A DNA stretch of 64,000 nt from Bradyrhizobium hereditatis (GTDB taxonomy: Bacteria > Pseudomonadota > Alphaproteobacteria > Rhizobiales > Xanthobacteraceae): assembly GCF_020329435.1 (NCBI RefSeq), contig NZ_JAGKJK010000002.1, positions 62,001 through 126,000 of the forward strand. The letters are read 5' to 3'. The position numbers and the translations under genes are program-made. Positions within the stretch are counted from its first letter, which is position 1, and each line of letters begins with the position of its first letter. Below are positions 26,267-35,652 of this stretch, one piece after another. A model generated the notes under the pieces. The model was given only the letters and a program-made list of their open reading frames with translations. It had not been told where the DNA came from and made no database searches.

Positions 26267-26887
26267 ATGCAGCGTCAAAACTGGTTCGAAGGCTGGCGGC
26301 TGTTCGCCCTGCTTTCGCTCACGCTACTTGCGCTCAGCATTTGGATCGCCGGCATGCGCGGGTTCGAGGTCGAGGGCGTGCGGATGGTGATTCGCTTCAC
26401 CGCGCGGACCTCGCTGCTGCTATTCTGCCTCGCCTTCTCCGCCGCCGCGCTGGCACGGCTGTGGCCCAACGCCGCGACGCGCTGGCTGCGCCGCAACCGC
26501 CGCTATGTCGGCGTCAGCTTTGCGGCCTCGCACGCCATCCACGCCGCCGCCATTCTGGCCTTCGCCGTGATGGACCCCGAAGGTTATGCGGCGGCGACGT
26601 CGATCGCCTCCTACATCTTCGGCGGCATCGGCTATGCCTTCATCATCGCGCTGACTGCGACTTCCTTCGATCGCACCGCAGCCGCGATCGGCGCGCGCGC
26701 CTGGCGGCGGCTGCATCTCATCGGCGGCTACTATTTGCTGTTGCAGTTCATGGTGTCGTTCGGCAAGCGGATTCCCGACATGCCGCTCTACGCGCTGTTC
26801 CTCGTGCCACTCTTGGCTGTGTTCGCGCTACGCATGATCGCGATGGCACCGCGCGCGGAGGCGCCGGCGCGAGCGGCGCAAAACTAG
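26267..26887 (+). CDS. Ferric reductase-like transmembrane protein
   Basis: 206 residues from the ATG at 26267 (CAGGGGG upstream). Six membrane segments. Histidines that could bind haem sit in helices: SHAIHAAAILAF near residue 90 and RRLHLIGGYYLLLQF near residue 155, the pattern of ferric-reductase-like (FRD/MsrQ-type) haem b domains. No flavin or NAD domain is present, so an electron-donor partner would be separate. Divergent from the TetR gene and probably its target. Substrate unknown. Confidence 0.75.
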   Translation: MQRQNWFEGWRLFALLSLTLLALSIWIAGMRGFEVEGVRMVIRFTARTSLLLFCLAFSAAALARLWPNAATRWLRRNRRYVGVSFAASHAIHAAAILAFAVMDPEGYAAATSIASYIFGGIGYAFIIALTATSFDRTAAAIGARAWRRLHLIGGYYLLLQFMVSFGKRIPDMPLYALFLVPLLAVFALRMIAMAPRAEAPARAAQN

Positions 26888-27171
26888 TCGCGCAGATGAT
26901 ATTTCCGTCCGAGCCGACGGTGCACTGACATCACGGCGCGGTCGATGTCGCTGATCAGGCTGTCACCGAGAACGACGTTGGGGATTTCCCAGTTCCGCCC
27001 CGCGCGGACATTGGGCAGGGCGCGCACGTCGGGCACGGATGCGGTTTCGCATCCGGGCTGGCTGCGAAGCGCCGCCTCGGCGATTTCAGTCAATTCCGCT
27101 CTGGTCTTTCCCGTTGTCACTGCTGGTCGATGCCTTAGTTCCTTGGCGCGTATTTCGGTCATCCTGCGCAT
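26884..27171 (-). CDS. Small conserved hypothetical protein
   Basis: About 95 residues, with an alternative ATG nine bases in. It begins with a polar helix rich in Arg and Glu (TGKTRAELTEIAEAAL), then PGCETASVPDVRAL and NWEIPNVVLGDS followed by a basic helix SVHRRLGRKYHL. Small proteins of this shape recur in Bradyrhizobium genomes, but no function is known to me. It converges on the membrane gene with a 4-base overlap of the stop codons. No signal peptide. Confidence 0.55.
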   Translation of the reverse strand: MRRMTEIRAKELRHRPAVTTGKTRAELTEIAEAALRSQPGCETASVPDVRALPNVRAGRNWEIPNVVLGDSLISDIDRAVMSVHRRLGRKYHLRD

Positions 27172-27249
27172 GCGTTCGCCGGCTTCAGCCGCACGATGGC
27201 GCCCTCGCCCATTCCGTAGAGGCAGTTGTTGCCGTTCGCAGCATCATGC

Positions 27250-28101
27250 TCATCCCTGCGGTATTAGTCCGAGACGCTTGGCGATGATCTTGTCGAGCAT
27301 GCGCTTGGGCAGCACGGCAGCCAGGAACTGCCGCATCGGATCGGGCGCGATCATGTAGCGCACCTTGGGATTCGGCAGCGTCAACGCCTCGAACACTTTC
27401 TCGGCGATCGTCTCGGGCGGCAATCCCTTCGCGCCGAGATCCAGCATGTAGGCGCGAATCTTCTCCAGCACCGGCAAGTAAGGCGAGTTCTTATAGGCCG
27501 AAATGTCGACTTCCTCGGCCTTGCTCCAAATCGGCGTCTTCACCGCGCCCGGTGCAATGATGATGACGTCGATCCCGAACAGCATCAGCTCGCGGCGCAG
27601 GCTCTCCGACAATCCCTCGATCGCGTGCTTGGAAGCGGCATAGGGCGAGGTCATCGGACTGCCGTTCTTGCCAGCGACCGACGAGATCATCACGATCCGT
27701 CCCTTCGGTCCCTTCAGGCTTGGATCGGAGCCAAGCATCGGCCCGAACGCCTGGGTCGCAATGATCGGGCCGATGAAATTGACCTCCATCTGGCGGCGGA
27801 ATTCGTCGGCAGCGAGTTCGAGCACGGGGCCTGAGACCGCAATGCCTGCATTGTTGACGAGGCCGGCGAGTGTTTCACCGTTGAGTGCGCTACGGACCTC
27901 CCGCGCGGCGGCTAGCACCGCCGCCTCGTCGGTGACGTCGAAGATCAGCGGCGTGAAGTTCGCACCGAACTCGCCTCTGAGGCGATCGGCGTCAGCCTGC
28001 TTGCGCACGCTGCCGAACACGCGGAAGCCGCGTTCGAGCAGCAGCTTCGCACTGGCCCAGCCGATGCCGGTTGACGCGCCGGTGATGACGACTGATCTCA
28101 T
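27250..28101 (-). CDS. SDR-family oxidoreductase
   Basis: 283 residues. Classical short-chain dehydrogenase: cofactor loop TGASTGIG at residues 7-14, NNAG motif in LVNNAGIAVSG, catalytic Ser in MISSVAGKNG and the YxxxK pair in YAASKHAIEGLSESLRREL. A basic residue after the second strand (SVRKQ) suggests NADP(H) use. The C-terminal part (about residues 190-283) with PPETIAEKVFEALT resembles the SDR group that acts on retinol or steroid-like alcohols, but the substrate is open. Monocistronic. Confidence 0.9.
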   Translation of the reverse strand: MRSVVITGASTGIGWASAKLLLERGFRVFGSVRKQADADRLRGEFGANFTPLIFDVTDEAAVLAAAREVRSALNGETLAGLVNNAGIAVSGPVLELAADEFRRQMEVNFIGPIIATQAFGPMLGSDPSLKGPKGRIVMISSVAGKNGSPMTSPYAASKHAIEGLSESLRRELMLFGIDVIIIAPGAVKTPIWSKAEEVDISAYKNSPYLPVLEKIRAYMLDLGAKGLPPETIAEKVFEALTLPNPKVRYMIAPDPMRQFLAAVLPKRMLDKIIAKRLGLIPQG

Positions 28102-28566
28102 GGTCTCAATGCCCTGTCAGAGGTTTAATGAAGTTCGTCGTGAAGGAATGCTTAAGCGCTAGGTCTCTGAGATTCCTCCGCGGGCGCGGTCAGCCTTGAC
28201 GGCGCCTTGTTCGGCACGTTGCCAATCGATTTTTTCCGGCAACGGTTTGGTGAGGATAGCAGCCGGACAGGGATACCGAAAGCGGCGGCAGATGGCCGAT
28301 CCGCTTCAACATCGGCGATTCTGAGGCGATTTATCACATGAAGTCGCGGCATACGCGCTGGCGCCTTGGTAAAGCAATTCGAAACACGGTGTATGCAATG
28401 CGCGGCGCGCTTGTCGCGGCCGACTGCGCGGCGTCGGCTTGCGAACGAGTTGCCCGTTTCGGTAGCAGCCGGTCCATACGTACACCGCCTTTCGCCTTTA
28501 ACGCGAGTGTAAGGCTCGGTTCGTCATTGTCGCGCCGACCCTTCAACAACGAACAGGCTGCCCACA
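28102..28566. other. Intergenic region, no supported gene
   Basis: 465 bases between divergently transcribed genes (SDR leftward, DUF2336 rightward). Frames exist on both strands but none has a ribosome-binding site and a recognisable product. One minus-strand frame ending at 28159 would read EKIDWQRAEQGAVKADRARG, which looks protein-like, but it has no ATG, GTG or TTG with a ribosome-binding site; it may be a gene remnant. Confidence 0.4.
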
Positions 28567-29670
28567 ATGGTGCAACAGCCGGCCCATTCGATCATTGCTG
28601 AACTCGAAGATGCCGTTAGAGGCGGCTCCTCTGCCCGACGGGTGGAGACGCTGCGACAAGTAACCGACCTGTTTCTCCACGACGGAGAGCGTTTGAGCGA
28701 CGACCAGGTCAAGGTCTTCGACGACGTGCTCTGCCTTTTGATCGCGCGCGTCGAGACGCGGGCGAAGGCCGAGCTCTCCAAGCGGCTGGCGCCGCTCGAT
28801 TACGCTCCGTTCGAGGTCATCCAGCATCTCGCCTGGGACGACGAGATCGAGGTCGCCGGCAATGTGCTGGCCCATTCCAGCCGGCTCGGCACCGAGGTGC
28901 TGGTCGAGATCGCCAGCAGCAAGGGACAGGATCACCTGCTCGCCATTTCCGGCCGTGCCGAGTTGCCTGCGGCCGTGACCGACGTCATCGTCGACCGCGG
29001 TGAAGGTCCGGTGATTCGAAAGCTCGCCAACAACGCAGGCGCCAAATTTTCCGACCAGGGCTATTCCACCATCGTTGCCCGCGCCGGCGCCGATGACGAA
29101 CTGGTGGAAATCCTCGGCCTGCGCGCTGATTTCCCGCAGAAGTTCATGGGCGACCTGCTCCGCCGGGCCAAGGATGCGGTTCGCGCGCGGCTCCTGGCCA
29201 TCGCGCCGCCCGCGGTCCAGGATGAGATCAAACGAGTCCTGAACGAGATCGCCCGCGAAGCACCGCAGCCGACCCGCAGCTTCGGCGTCGCCGAAGAACT
29301 GGTGAAGCTGATGAAGGGGTTGAACGAGCTCGACGACGCGGCGGTCTACAAATTCGCGGAAACCAACAAGTTCGACGAGGTGACTGTCGCGCTGGCGGTT
29401 CTCAACGAAATGCCGGTCGAAATGACCGCCAAGCTGATGGATGGTCCTCGCGCCGACCTCCTCCTCATTCCCTGCCGGTCGGCGCGCCTGAACTGGCCGA
29501 CCGTCGAGTCGATCCTGCGCAACCGGCCGAAGCATCCGGTCAACGAGCAGACGCTGGAGGTCGCGCAGCGTGACTATCGCAAGCTGTCGATGGAGACGGC
29601 GCAGCGCACCGTGCGCTTCTGGCAGCTTCACAACAAGATCGAGAAGGAACCGATCATCCGGACGAATTAA
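28567..29670 (+). CDS. DUF2336 domain-containing protein
   Basis: 367 residues, soluble, nearly all helical. It has the DUF2336 pattern of HEAT-like helix pairs: RVETLRQVTDLFLHDGERLSDDQVKVFDDVLCLL at the start, ARAELSKRLAP-like KAELSKRLAPLDYAP, EVAGNVLAHSSRL, and repeated LVEIASSKGQDHLLAIS and STIVARAGADDELVEIL. Such proteins are frequent in Rhizobiales and have no settled role; scaffolding or signalling adaptor functions have been suggested by the fold. Alone in its transcription unit. The start is not backed by a strong ribosome-binding site. Confidence 0.85.
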   Translation: MVQQPAHSIIAELEDAVRGGSSARRVETLRQVTDLFLHDGERLSDDQVKVFDDVLCLLIARVETRAKAELSKRLAPLDYAPFEVIQHLAWDDEIEVAGNVLAHSSRLGTEVLVEIASSKGQDHLLAISGRAELPAAVTDVIVDRGEGPVIRKLANNAGAKFSDQGYSTIVARAGADDELVEILGLRADFPQKFMGDLLRRAKDAVRARLLAIAPPAVQDEIKRVLNEIAREAPQPTRSFGVAEELVKLMKGLNELDDAAVYKFAETNKFDEVTVALAVLNEMPVEMTAKLMDGPRADLLLIPCRSARLNWPTVESILRNRPKHPVNEQTLEVAQRDYRKLSMETAQRTVRFWQLHNKIEKEPIIRTN

Positions 29671-29700
29671 AGTCCGGCCTGAGATCCACTGTTTCCAGTC

Positions 29701-29723
29701 ATGGCCGGGCTTGTCCCGGCCAT
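29701..29723. repeat. Palindromic repeat after the DUF2336 gene
   Basis: Arms ATGGCCGGG / CCCGGCCAT around CTTGT, 31 bases after the DUF2336 stop. A widespread short intergenic palindrome in this genus; it may also act as an mRNA 3' stem for the upstream gene. Confidence 0.6.
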
Positions 29724-29765
29724 TCGCTTTTTCGGCGAGCTCTCAAGACGCGTGGCGCCAGCCGA

Positions 29766-30599
29766 TCACAGACCATCCAGCGCGCGATCGAGCCAGCCAT
29801 CGCCGCCGCCTTTGACCCATTCAAAGCCGAGCCGCCTCGTCAGCTCGACGCCTTCGGGGCGGAGCATCCGCACTTCGGGATGTTCAAAACTGTCCGGCAT
29901 CAGGCAGAAGCCGAGGCCGGCCGCCACCATCGCAAGCGCCCGCGCGTCACTGTCGGTCTGCGCGACAACGCGCGGCCGCACCTTCCACGCATCGAGAATA
30001 CGCGATGCCGACTGCAACTGCTCGCAATGCACGCGCACGATCAGAGGCTGGCCCGCCAGTATCTCCGGTGAGACGGGTCCACGCGGAAACGCGCGGGCGG
30101 AAACCGCCAGCGCCTGCCGGTCTGCCGTCAGCTCCAACTGCCGGTGGCCGCGGGCCGGCGAGCCCAGCGCGGTCAGGATGACGTCGTAGCGGCCGCTAGT
30201 GAGCCGCTCCCGCAGCTTGGCAAGGGGCGCATCCTCGGTGCGCCATGACCGGCCAGGCTCGAGCGCCCGCAGACGCCCGATGCATTGGGCGACGAAGGCA
30301 GGCGCGATCGTCGGGAGAATGCCGAGCCGTAACGGCCGGCCCGAGGGCTTGCCGGACGCCGCCTTGAGCCGCTCGGTCTGGCGCAGGATCGCGCGCGAGG
30401 TCTCCAGCGCCTCTTCGCCCTTTGGGGTGAGCCTGACGCCGCGCGCATGCCGTTCCAGCAAGGCAAAGCCGAGTCCGGCCTCGAGGGAAGCGATCGCCGC
30501 CGACAGCGTCGGCTGCGTGACGAACGCCCGCCGAGCGCCGGCGCTGAAGCTGCCCGCTTCGGCGACGGCTACGAAATACCTGATGTGTTTGAAGTCCAT
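29766..30599 (-). CDS. LysR-family regulator
   Basis: 277 residues. N-terminal winged helix (residues 1-60): FKHIRYFVAVAEAGSFSAGARRAFVTQPTLSAAIASLEAGLG, then LLERHARGVRLTPKGEEAL. The effector domain begins near residue 90 (PLRLGILPTIAPAFV). It is a little shorter than the usual 300. Divergent from a PaaI-type thioesterase with a CCATAGA/TCTATGG palindrome directly at its start codon, so it probably represses itself and controls the neighbour. Effector unknown. Confidence 0.9.
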   Translation of the reverse strand: MDFKHIRYFVAVAEAGSFSAGARRAFVTQPTLSAAIASLEAGLGFALLERHARGVRLTPKGEEALETSRAILRQTERLKAASGKPSGRPLRLGILPTIAPAFVAQCIGRLRALEPGRSWRTEDAPLAKLRERLTSGRYDVILTALGSPARGHRQLELTADRQALAVSARAFPRGPVSPEILAGQPLIVRVHCEQLQSASRILDAWKVRPRVVAQTDSDARALAMVAAGLGFCLMPDSFEHPEVRMLRPEGVELTRRLGFEWVKGGGDGWLDRALDGL

Positions 30600-30618
30600 C
30601 CATAGAGAGTATCTATGG
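30600..30618. promoter_or_regulatory. Candidate LysR operator
   Basis: CCATAGA-gagta-TCTATGG, perfect 7-bp arms, containing the T-N11-A core of LysR sites. It abuts the LysR ATG at 30599, which suits autorepression. Confidence 0.5.
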
Positions 30619-30699
30619 GTCGGTATCGGAGCAATCGGGATTGCCTAAGGCTATTCCCGGTCTGAGCATGGCGCCCGGTCACACAGCCGGGACGAACCG

Positions 30700-31152
30700 A
30701 TGGATCATCCAAGACAGCCGATGACGCCTGATGAGATCCGCAATCTTGTCGAACGGGTCACCTCCGCCCCTGGCTACACCCGGGCCGTCGGGACCAAGGT
30801 CGAGAGCGCGAAAGCCGGCCATGTCGTGATGTCGCTGGCGAAGAACGCCGATCTGCTCCAGGCCAACGGCTTCTTTCATGGCGGGGTCATCGCCGGCCTG
30901 GCTGACCATGCCGGTGGCGGCGCGGTGACCACGGCGATGCCATCAGGCCGGTTTGCGGTAACGGTAAACCTCAACGTGAGCTTCCTCGCCCCCGCGAAAG
31001 GCCAGTTGCTGATCGCCCGTGCCCGCGCGATTCAGGTCGGCAGCACGATCGGCGTGGCGCATGTCGACGTGGCCTCGGTGGCTGACGGCGTGGAGACGCC
31101 GTGCGCAGTGGCGATCGTGACGCTTCGCGGTGTCGACTTCCCTGCCAAATAA
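30700..31152 (+). CDS. PaaI-family hotdog thioesterase
   Basis: 150 residues, a single hotdog domain. The active-site region NGFFHGGVIAGLADHAGGGAV (residues 56-76) has the HGG motif and the Asp that activates water in PaaI-type acyl-CoA thioesterases, followed by the strand VTVNLNVSFLAPAKG. Expected to hydrolyse acyl-CoA or aryl-CoA esters as a homotetramer in the cytoplasm. Start at 30700 or an in-frame ATG at 30721. Divergent from the LysR gene, its probable regulator. Confidence 0.88.
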   Translation: MDHPRQPMTPDEIRNLVERVTSAPGYTRAVGTKVESAKAGHVVMSLAKNADLLQANGFFHGGVIAGLADHAGGGAVTTAMPSGRFAVTVNLNVSFLAPAKGQLLIARARAIQVGSTIGVAHVDVASVADGVETPCAVAIVTLRGVDFPAK

Positions 31153-31697
31153 AAGCCACGCAAGGCTGGAGACTGCGGCGCGCTCCGACGAGGCAATGCG
31201 AAGTCAAGCGCGGCTTGCTGATCCAGCACATGAGATGTTCGGAACGGCGCAAGCCAATGCTTCGTGCGGCTCTCTAGCGAATGCAGATCTCGTTTGGCGG
31301 ACGAGAATGCACATTAAGCGACCGAGCTTTGACTCGGTAAACGCTCATCTTTCCGTCACTAGTGTAATTGTTGAGCTTGCTCCGCATCAAGGATGCGTAC
31401 GCAGCGTCAGTTCTTCGTTTCGGCTCAGCCGGCGCGTTTGGCGCGGCGGATTGAAGAATGTGGTTGAGCCAACAGTTCTTCAAGGAAACGGCGAGACCGC
31501 TTGCGCGATCTCGCCGGATATAGCCGAGCACGGCTTAAAATTTGGTGTTTCAGTACCAGTCCCTCATCCTGAGGAGCGGCGTCTTCGCCGCGTCTCGAAG
31601 GATGAAGGCCCGTCTGTGGCCTCATGGTTCTCCCGGCGATGCGAAGCATCGTCCGGAGACGGCGCTTACGCGCCTCCTCACCATGAGGGTCTGATAC
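31153..31697. other. Intergenic region with a palindromic repeat, no supported gene
   Basis: 545 bases. The left 400 bases contain only weak frames without ribosome-binding sites and a few small stems (CCGAG/CTCGG near 31322-31337). The right end, 31562-31690, is a dispersed repeat described separately. Nothing here looks like tRNA or a known RNA. Confidence 0.45.
31562..31690. repeat. Dispersed repeat downstream of ilvC
   Basis: Starts CTCATCCTGAGGAGC and ends CCTCACCATGAGGG, with an internal GATGCGAAGCATC stem. A reverse-complement relative lies at 38958-39070. Both contain CGAAGGATG/CATCCTTCG, GCGATGCGAAGCATCG and the ATGAGG ends. Together they bracket the ilv cluster. Confidence 0.8.
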
Positions 31698-32756
<1,059 letters not shown>

Positions 32757-32863
32757 TCAGGCATTTGGGGGAATAAGACCGCCGGTCGCCCGTGAATTTC
32801 CGGCGTTGTCTAGAGCATTTTCCGCGTCAAAGGAAACCCGTTTCTGCATGGCCCGGCGCGGCA

Positions 32864-33469
32864 TCATGCGTCCATGAAGACCGGATAGAGCGAGGCCAGG
32901 AGCAATACTGCCATCACGACATTGAAGGCCCGCACCGCGCGCCGGGAGGTCAGGATCGGCCGCAGCGCAGTGCCGAACAGGGCCCAGGCGGTGCAGGACA
33001 GAATACCGAGGATCAGGCTGAGACCGACCTGGATCGCGATGTTCCAGGGATAGGCCGCGATCGCGGCATAGGCGGTAATGGTGCCGATCACCATGACCCA
33101 GCCCTTGGCGTTGACCCATTGGAACATGGCCGCGCCCCAAAACGTCATCGGGCGGCCGCGGCTTCTGTCCTCCTCCGCGGAGGGTGGCTCGGACATCGCG
33201 ATCGCCCACGCCAGATAGATCAGGTAGGCCGCGCCGGCATATTTCAGGATGGTCTGCAGCACCGGATAGGCGATGAAGATGGTGCCGAGCCCAAGCCCAA
33301 CCGCGCCAACCATGAAAGCGAATCCAACCGTGATCCCCATGATGTGCGGGATGGTCGGGCGGAAGCCATATGTCAGCCCCGACGAAAGCAGCATGATGTT
33401 GTTCGGTCCCGGCGTGAAGAACATCACGGTGGCGAACATCACGAAGGCGACGAGCAGCGATTGCGACAT
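32864..33469 (-). CDS. LysE-family amino acid exporter
   Basis: 201 residues from the ATG at 33469. Six hydrophobic segments, with the LysE/RhtB signature FTPGPNNIMLLSSGLTYGF near residue 15 and KYAGAAYLIYLAWAIAMSEPP near residue 65. Such proteins export amino acids or related compounds. It lies seven bases downstream of an EamA-type transporter gene and within the branched-chain amino-acid biosynthesis region, so relief from amino-acid excess is a plausible role. Confidence 0.9.
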   Translation of the reverse strand: MSQSLLVAFVMFATVMFFTPGPNNIMLLSSGLTYGFRPTIPHIMGITVGFAFMVGAVGLGLGTIFIAYPVLQTILKYAGAAYLIYLAWAIAMSEPPSAEEDRSRGRPMTFWGAAMFQWVNAKGWVMVIGTITAYAAIAAYPWNIAIQVGLSLILGILSCTAWALFGTALRPILTSRRAVRAFNVVMAVLLLASLYPVFMDA

Positions 33470-33476
33470 GGGGGCC

Positions 33477-34367
33477 TCATGCGATCTTTGGCAGAACTTG
33501 TTTTTCTGAAGCCTTGGTACGTTTCGACAGCAGCATGATGGCGATGCCGCCAACCACTGTGATCATACCGGTGAGCCGAAGCGGCCCGAATGTCTCGCCG
33601 AACACCACGCTCGACGCAGCCGAGCCGACGAACGGCACCAGCAGCGCGAACGGCACCACCTGCGCCGCCGGATAATCCCGCAGCAGTCTTCCCCACAACC
33701 AATAAGCGATGCTGGTGGAGACGCCGCCGAGACCGATCATGCACAAAAGGCCCGTCAGCGACATATGGGTCAGCGCATGCCAGGTCGGCTGCGGGCCGTT
33801 CGTGATCAGCGTCAGCGCGAACAGCGGAACCGCAGCGACCAGGCACAGCCATGCGAACAGGTCGAACATCGGCACATCAGGCGCGCGCCGCAGCAGCAGA
33901 TTGCCGGCCGCGAAGCTGAGCGGCGAGATCATCAATATCGCGAAGGCGCTGACGCTGAAATCGTAACCGACGGTGCCGCAGATCATCAGGAGGCCAGCGG
34001 TCGCGACCGCAATGCCGACGGTTGGCCATGCGCTCGGCCGCTCGCGGAACAGGAGCGCGGCAAAGGCGATGGTGAACAGCGCCTGGCTTTGCACGATCAC
34101 GCTGGAAAGGCCGACGGGAACGCCGTACGCGATGGCGAAGGCCTGCGAGAGAAACTGGCCGAGAAACAGCGTGAAGCTGATCGAGATCAGCACCGTCCAT
34201 GAAACCTTGGGCCGCGCCACGAACAGGCAGGGCAACGCGGCGATCGAAAACCGCAGCGCCGTCATCAGCTCCGGCGAAAACTCGTTCAGGGCGATCCGGC
34301 TTGCCACGAAAGCAAGGCCCCAGATCACCGCTACCAGCACGGCGATGCAGACGTCCGCCGGTTTCAT
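33477..34367 (-). CDS. EamA/DMT-family transporter
   Basis: 296 residues, ten membrane helices in two EamA repeats (about residues 5-135 and 145-280). IWGLAFVASRIALNEFSPELMTALRF is the first repeat's typical start. The basic C-terminal tail (KRTKASEKQ) is cytoplasmic. Relatives such as EamA and RhtA export amino acids and metabolites. Followed by the LysE gene, preceded by a methyltransferase gene nine bases away; all probably on one transcript. Confidence 0.9.
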   Translation of the reverse strand: MKPADVCIAVLVAVIWGLAFVASRIALNEFSPELMTALRFSIAALPCLFVARPKVSWTVLISISFTLFLGQFLSQAFAIAYGVPVGLSSVIVQSQALFTIAFAALLFRERPSAWPTVGIAVATAGLLMICGTVGYDFSVSAFAILMISPLSFAAGNLLLRRAPDVPMFDLFAWLCLVAAVPLFALTLITNGPQPTWHALTHMSLTGLLCMIGLGGVSTSIAYWLWGRLLRDYPAAQVVPFALLVPFVGSAASSVVFGETFGPLRLTGMITVVGGIAIMLLSKRTKASEKQVLPKIA

Positions 34368-34376
34368 TTTTCTTTT

Positions 34377-35072
34377 CTAGCTCTGTTGATCCGGCTTTGG
34401 TTTGCGCAGGAGATAGGTGCCGTGAAGCGGGGCGTGATAGTCAACCGATTCCAGCACAAAGCCGATATCGGTCAGCATGCGTTCGATCACCCAGCCGAAG
34501 GTCGAGTATTCGTCGCGCATATGAGTGACGACGCCCTCGCGCTGGAAATCGTGATTCTTGATGGTGAACTCGGCCCATTGCTCGACATCGCGCTCGACGC
34601 CGTCAGGCATGGTGACGAACACGATGTCGCGCAGGTAGAAGTTTGCGCCGGGCTTCAGCGCAGCGAAGATCCGCGCCAACGCGACCGCCTTCCAGAAGTC
34701 GGGCAGATGATGCAGCGTGAATTCGCTGACGATCAGATCGTAGGAATTCGGCTGGTAGGCGAAACTTAGAAGACCAGCGGCCTGGGTTCGGATCGCCGCC
34801 TTGCGGTCGCGCGCGTAGATGTCGGCGAGCGCCAGCATTGCCGGCGAAATATCTATGGCGTCGACCTCGGCGCCCATCAGCGCCGCCTCGCAGGCCAGTA
34901 CGCCGTTGCCGCAGCCGATATCGGCGACCCGCCAGCCGCGCTGCACGCCGAGCATGGTCAGCGCAGCGCGTGCCCGCTCGTCGCTGTCGTCATGCCGGTC
35001 GTAGATCGAAGCGACCGCGGAATCGAGCCCGAGCCGCCGCCGTTGAGTGTAATACCAGTCCCGCGCCAGCAT
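34377..35072 (-). CDS. Class I SAM-dependent methyltransferase
   Basis: 231 residues. Motif I VADIGCGNGVLACEAAL near residue 50, acidic residue of motif II in VDAIDISPAMLALA, motif after the fourth strand YDLIVSEFTLHHLPDFWKAVALARI. The N-terminus MLARDWYYTQRRRLGLDSAVASIYDRHDD is not a signal peptide. The small-molecule or protein acceptor is unknown. Starts three bases after the ilvH stop, so translationally linked to ilvH. Confidence 0.88.
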   Translation of the reverse strand: MLARDWYYTQRRRLGLDSAVASIYDRHDDSDERARAALTMLGVQRGWRVADIGCGNGVLACEAALMGAEVDAIDISPAMLALADIYARDRKAAIRTQAAGLLSFAYQPNSYDLIVSEFTLHHLPDFWKAVALARIFAALKPGANFYLRDIVFVTMPDGVERDVEQWAEFTIKNHDFQREGVVTHMRDEYSTFGWVIERMLTDIGFVLESVDYHAPLHGTYLLRKPKPDQQS

Positions 35073-35075
35073 GTT

Positions 35076-35636
35076 TCACATCCCTTCGGGCCCGCGCCCG
35101 ATCGCCGCAACCCCGGTGCGCGACACCTCGACAAGGCCGAGCGGGCGCATCAGGTCGATAAATTCATTGATTTTGGAAGAATTGCCTGTGATCTCGAACA
35201 CAAAACTCTCTGTGGTGGCGTCGATCACCCGGGCGCGGAACGCATCCGCCAGCCGCAGCGCTTCGACCCGGCTGTCGCCACGGCCGCGCACTTTCACCAT
35301 CGCGAGTTCCCGCTCGATCGAACGGCCGGTCAGCGTCATGTCGACAACGCGGTAGACCGGAATCATGCGGTCGAGTTGGTGCTTGATCTGCTCGATCACC
35401 ATCGGCGTACCCGTCGTGACGATAGTGATGCGGGAGAGATGTTTCTGGCTCTCGGTCTCCGACACGGTGAGACTGTCGATGTTATAGCCGCGGCCGGAGA
35501 ACAGGCCGATCACGCGGGCGAGCACGCCGGGTTCGTTCTGCACGAGAACCGACAGCGTGTGCGTCTCGTTGGGATCGTGACGATCTTCCAGGAAGTAGGC
35601 GGATGCGGGTTGATTCGCGGGCTGCTGGTTCATCAT
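35076..35636 (-). CDS. ilvH: Acetolactate synthase small (regulatory) subunit
   Basis: 186 residues. Two ATGs occur back to back at 35636 and 35633 after AAGGGG. The N-terminal ACT domain reads HTLSVLVQNEPGVLARVIGLFSGRGYNIDSL, the valine-binding loop of IlvH, and the C-terminal domain begins near residue 100. It activates IlvB and confers valine feedback inhibition. In many relatives ilvH follows ilvB directly; here a threonine-dehydratase-like gene lies between, 16 bases upstream of ilvH. Confidence 0.96.
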   Translation of the reverse strand: MMNQQPANQPASAYFLEDRHDPNETHTLSVLVQNEPGVLARVIGLFSGRGYNIDSLTVSETESQKHLSRITIVTTGTPMVIEQIKHQLDRMIPVYRVVDMTLTGRSIERELAMVKVRGRGDSRVEALRLADAFRARVIDATTESFVFEITGNSSKINEFIDLMRPLGLVEVSRTGVAAIGRGPEGM

Positions 35637-35652
35637 CGTCCCCTTCAAACTC

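Noticed and set aside
28159..28352. Minus-strand frame containing EKIDWQRAEQGAVKADRARG
   Set aside because: Looks protein-like but has no start codon with a ribosome-binding site; treated as a possible remnant only.
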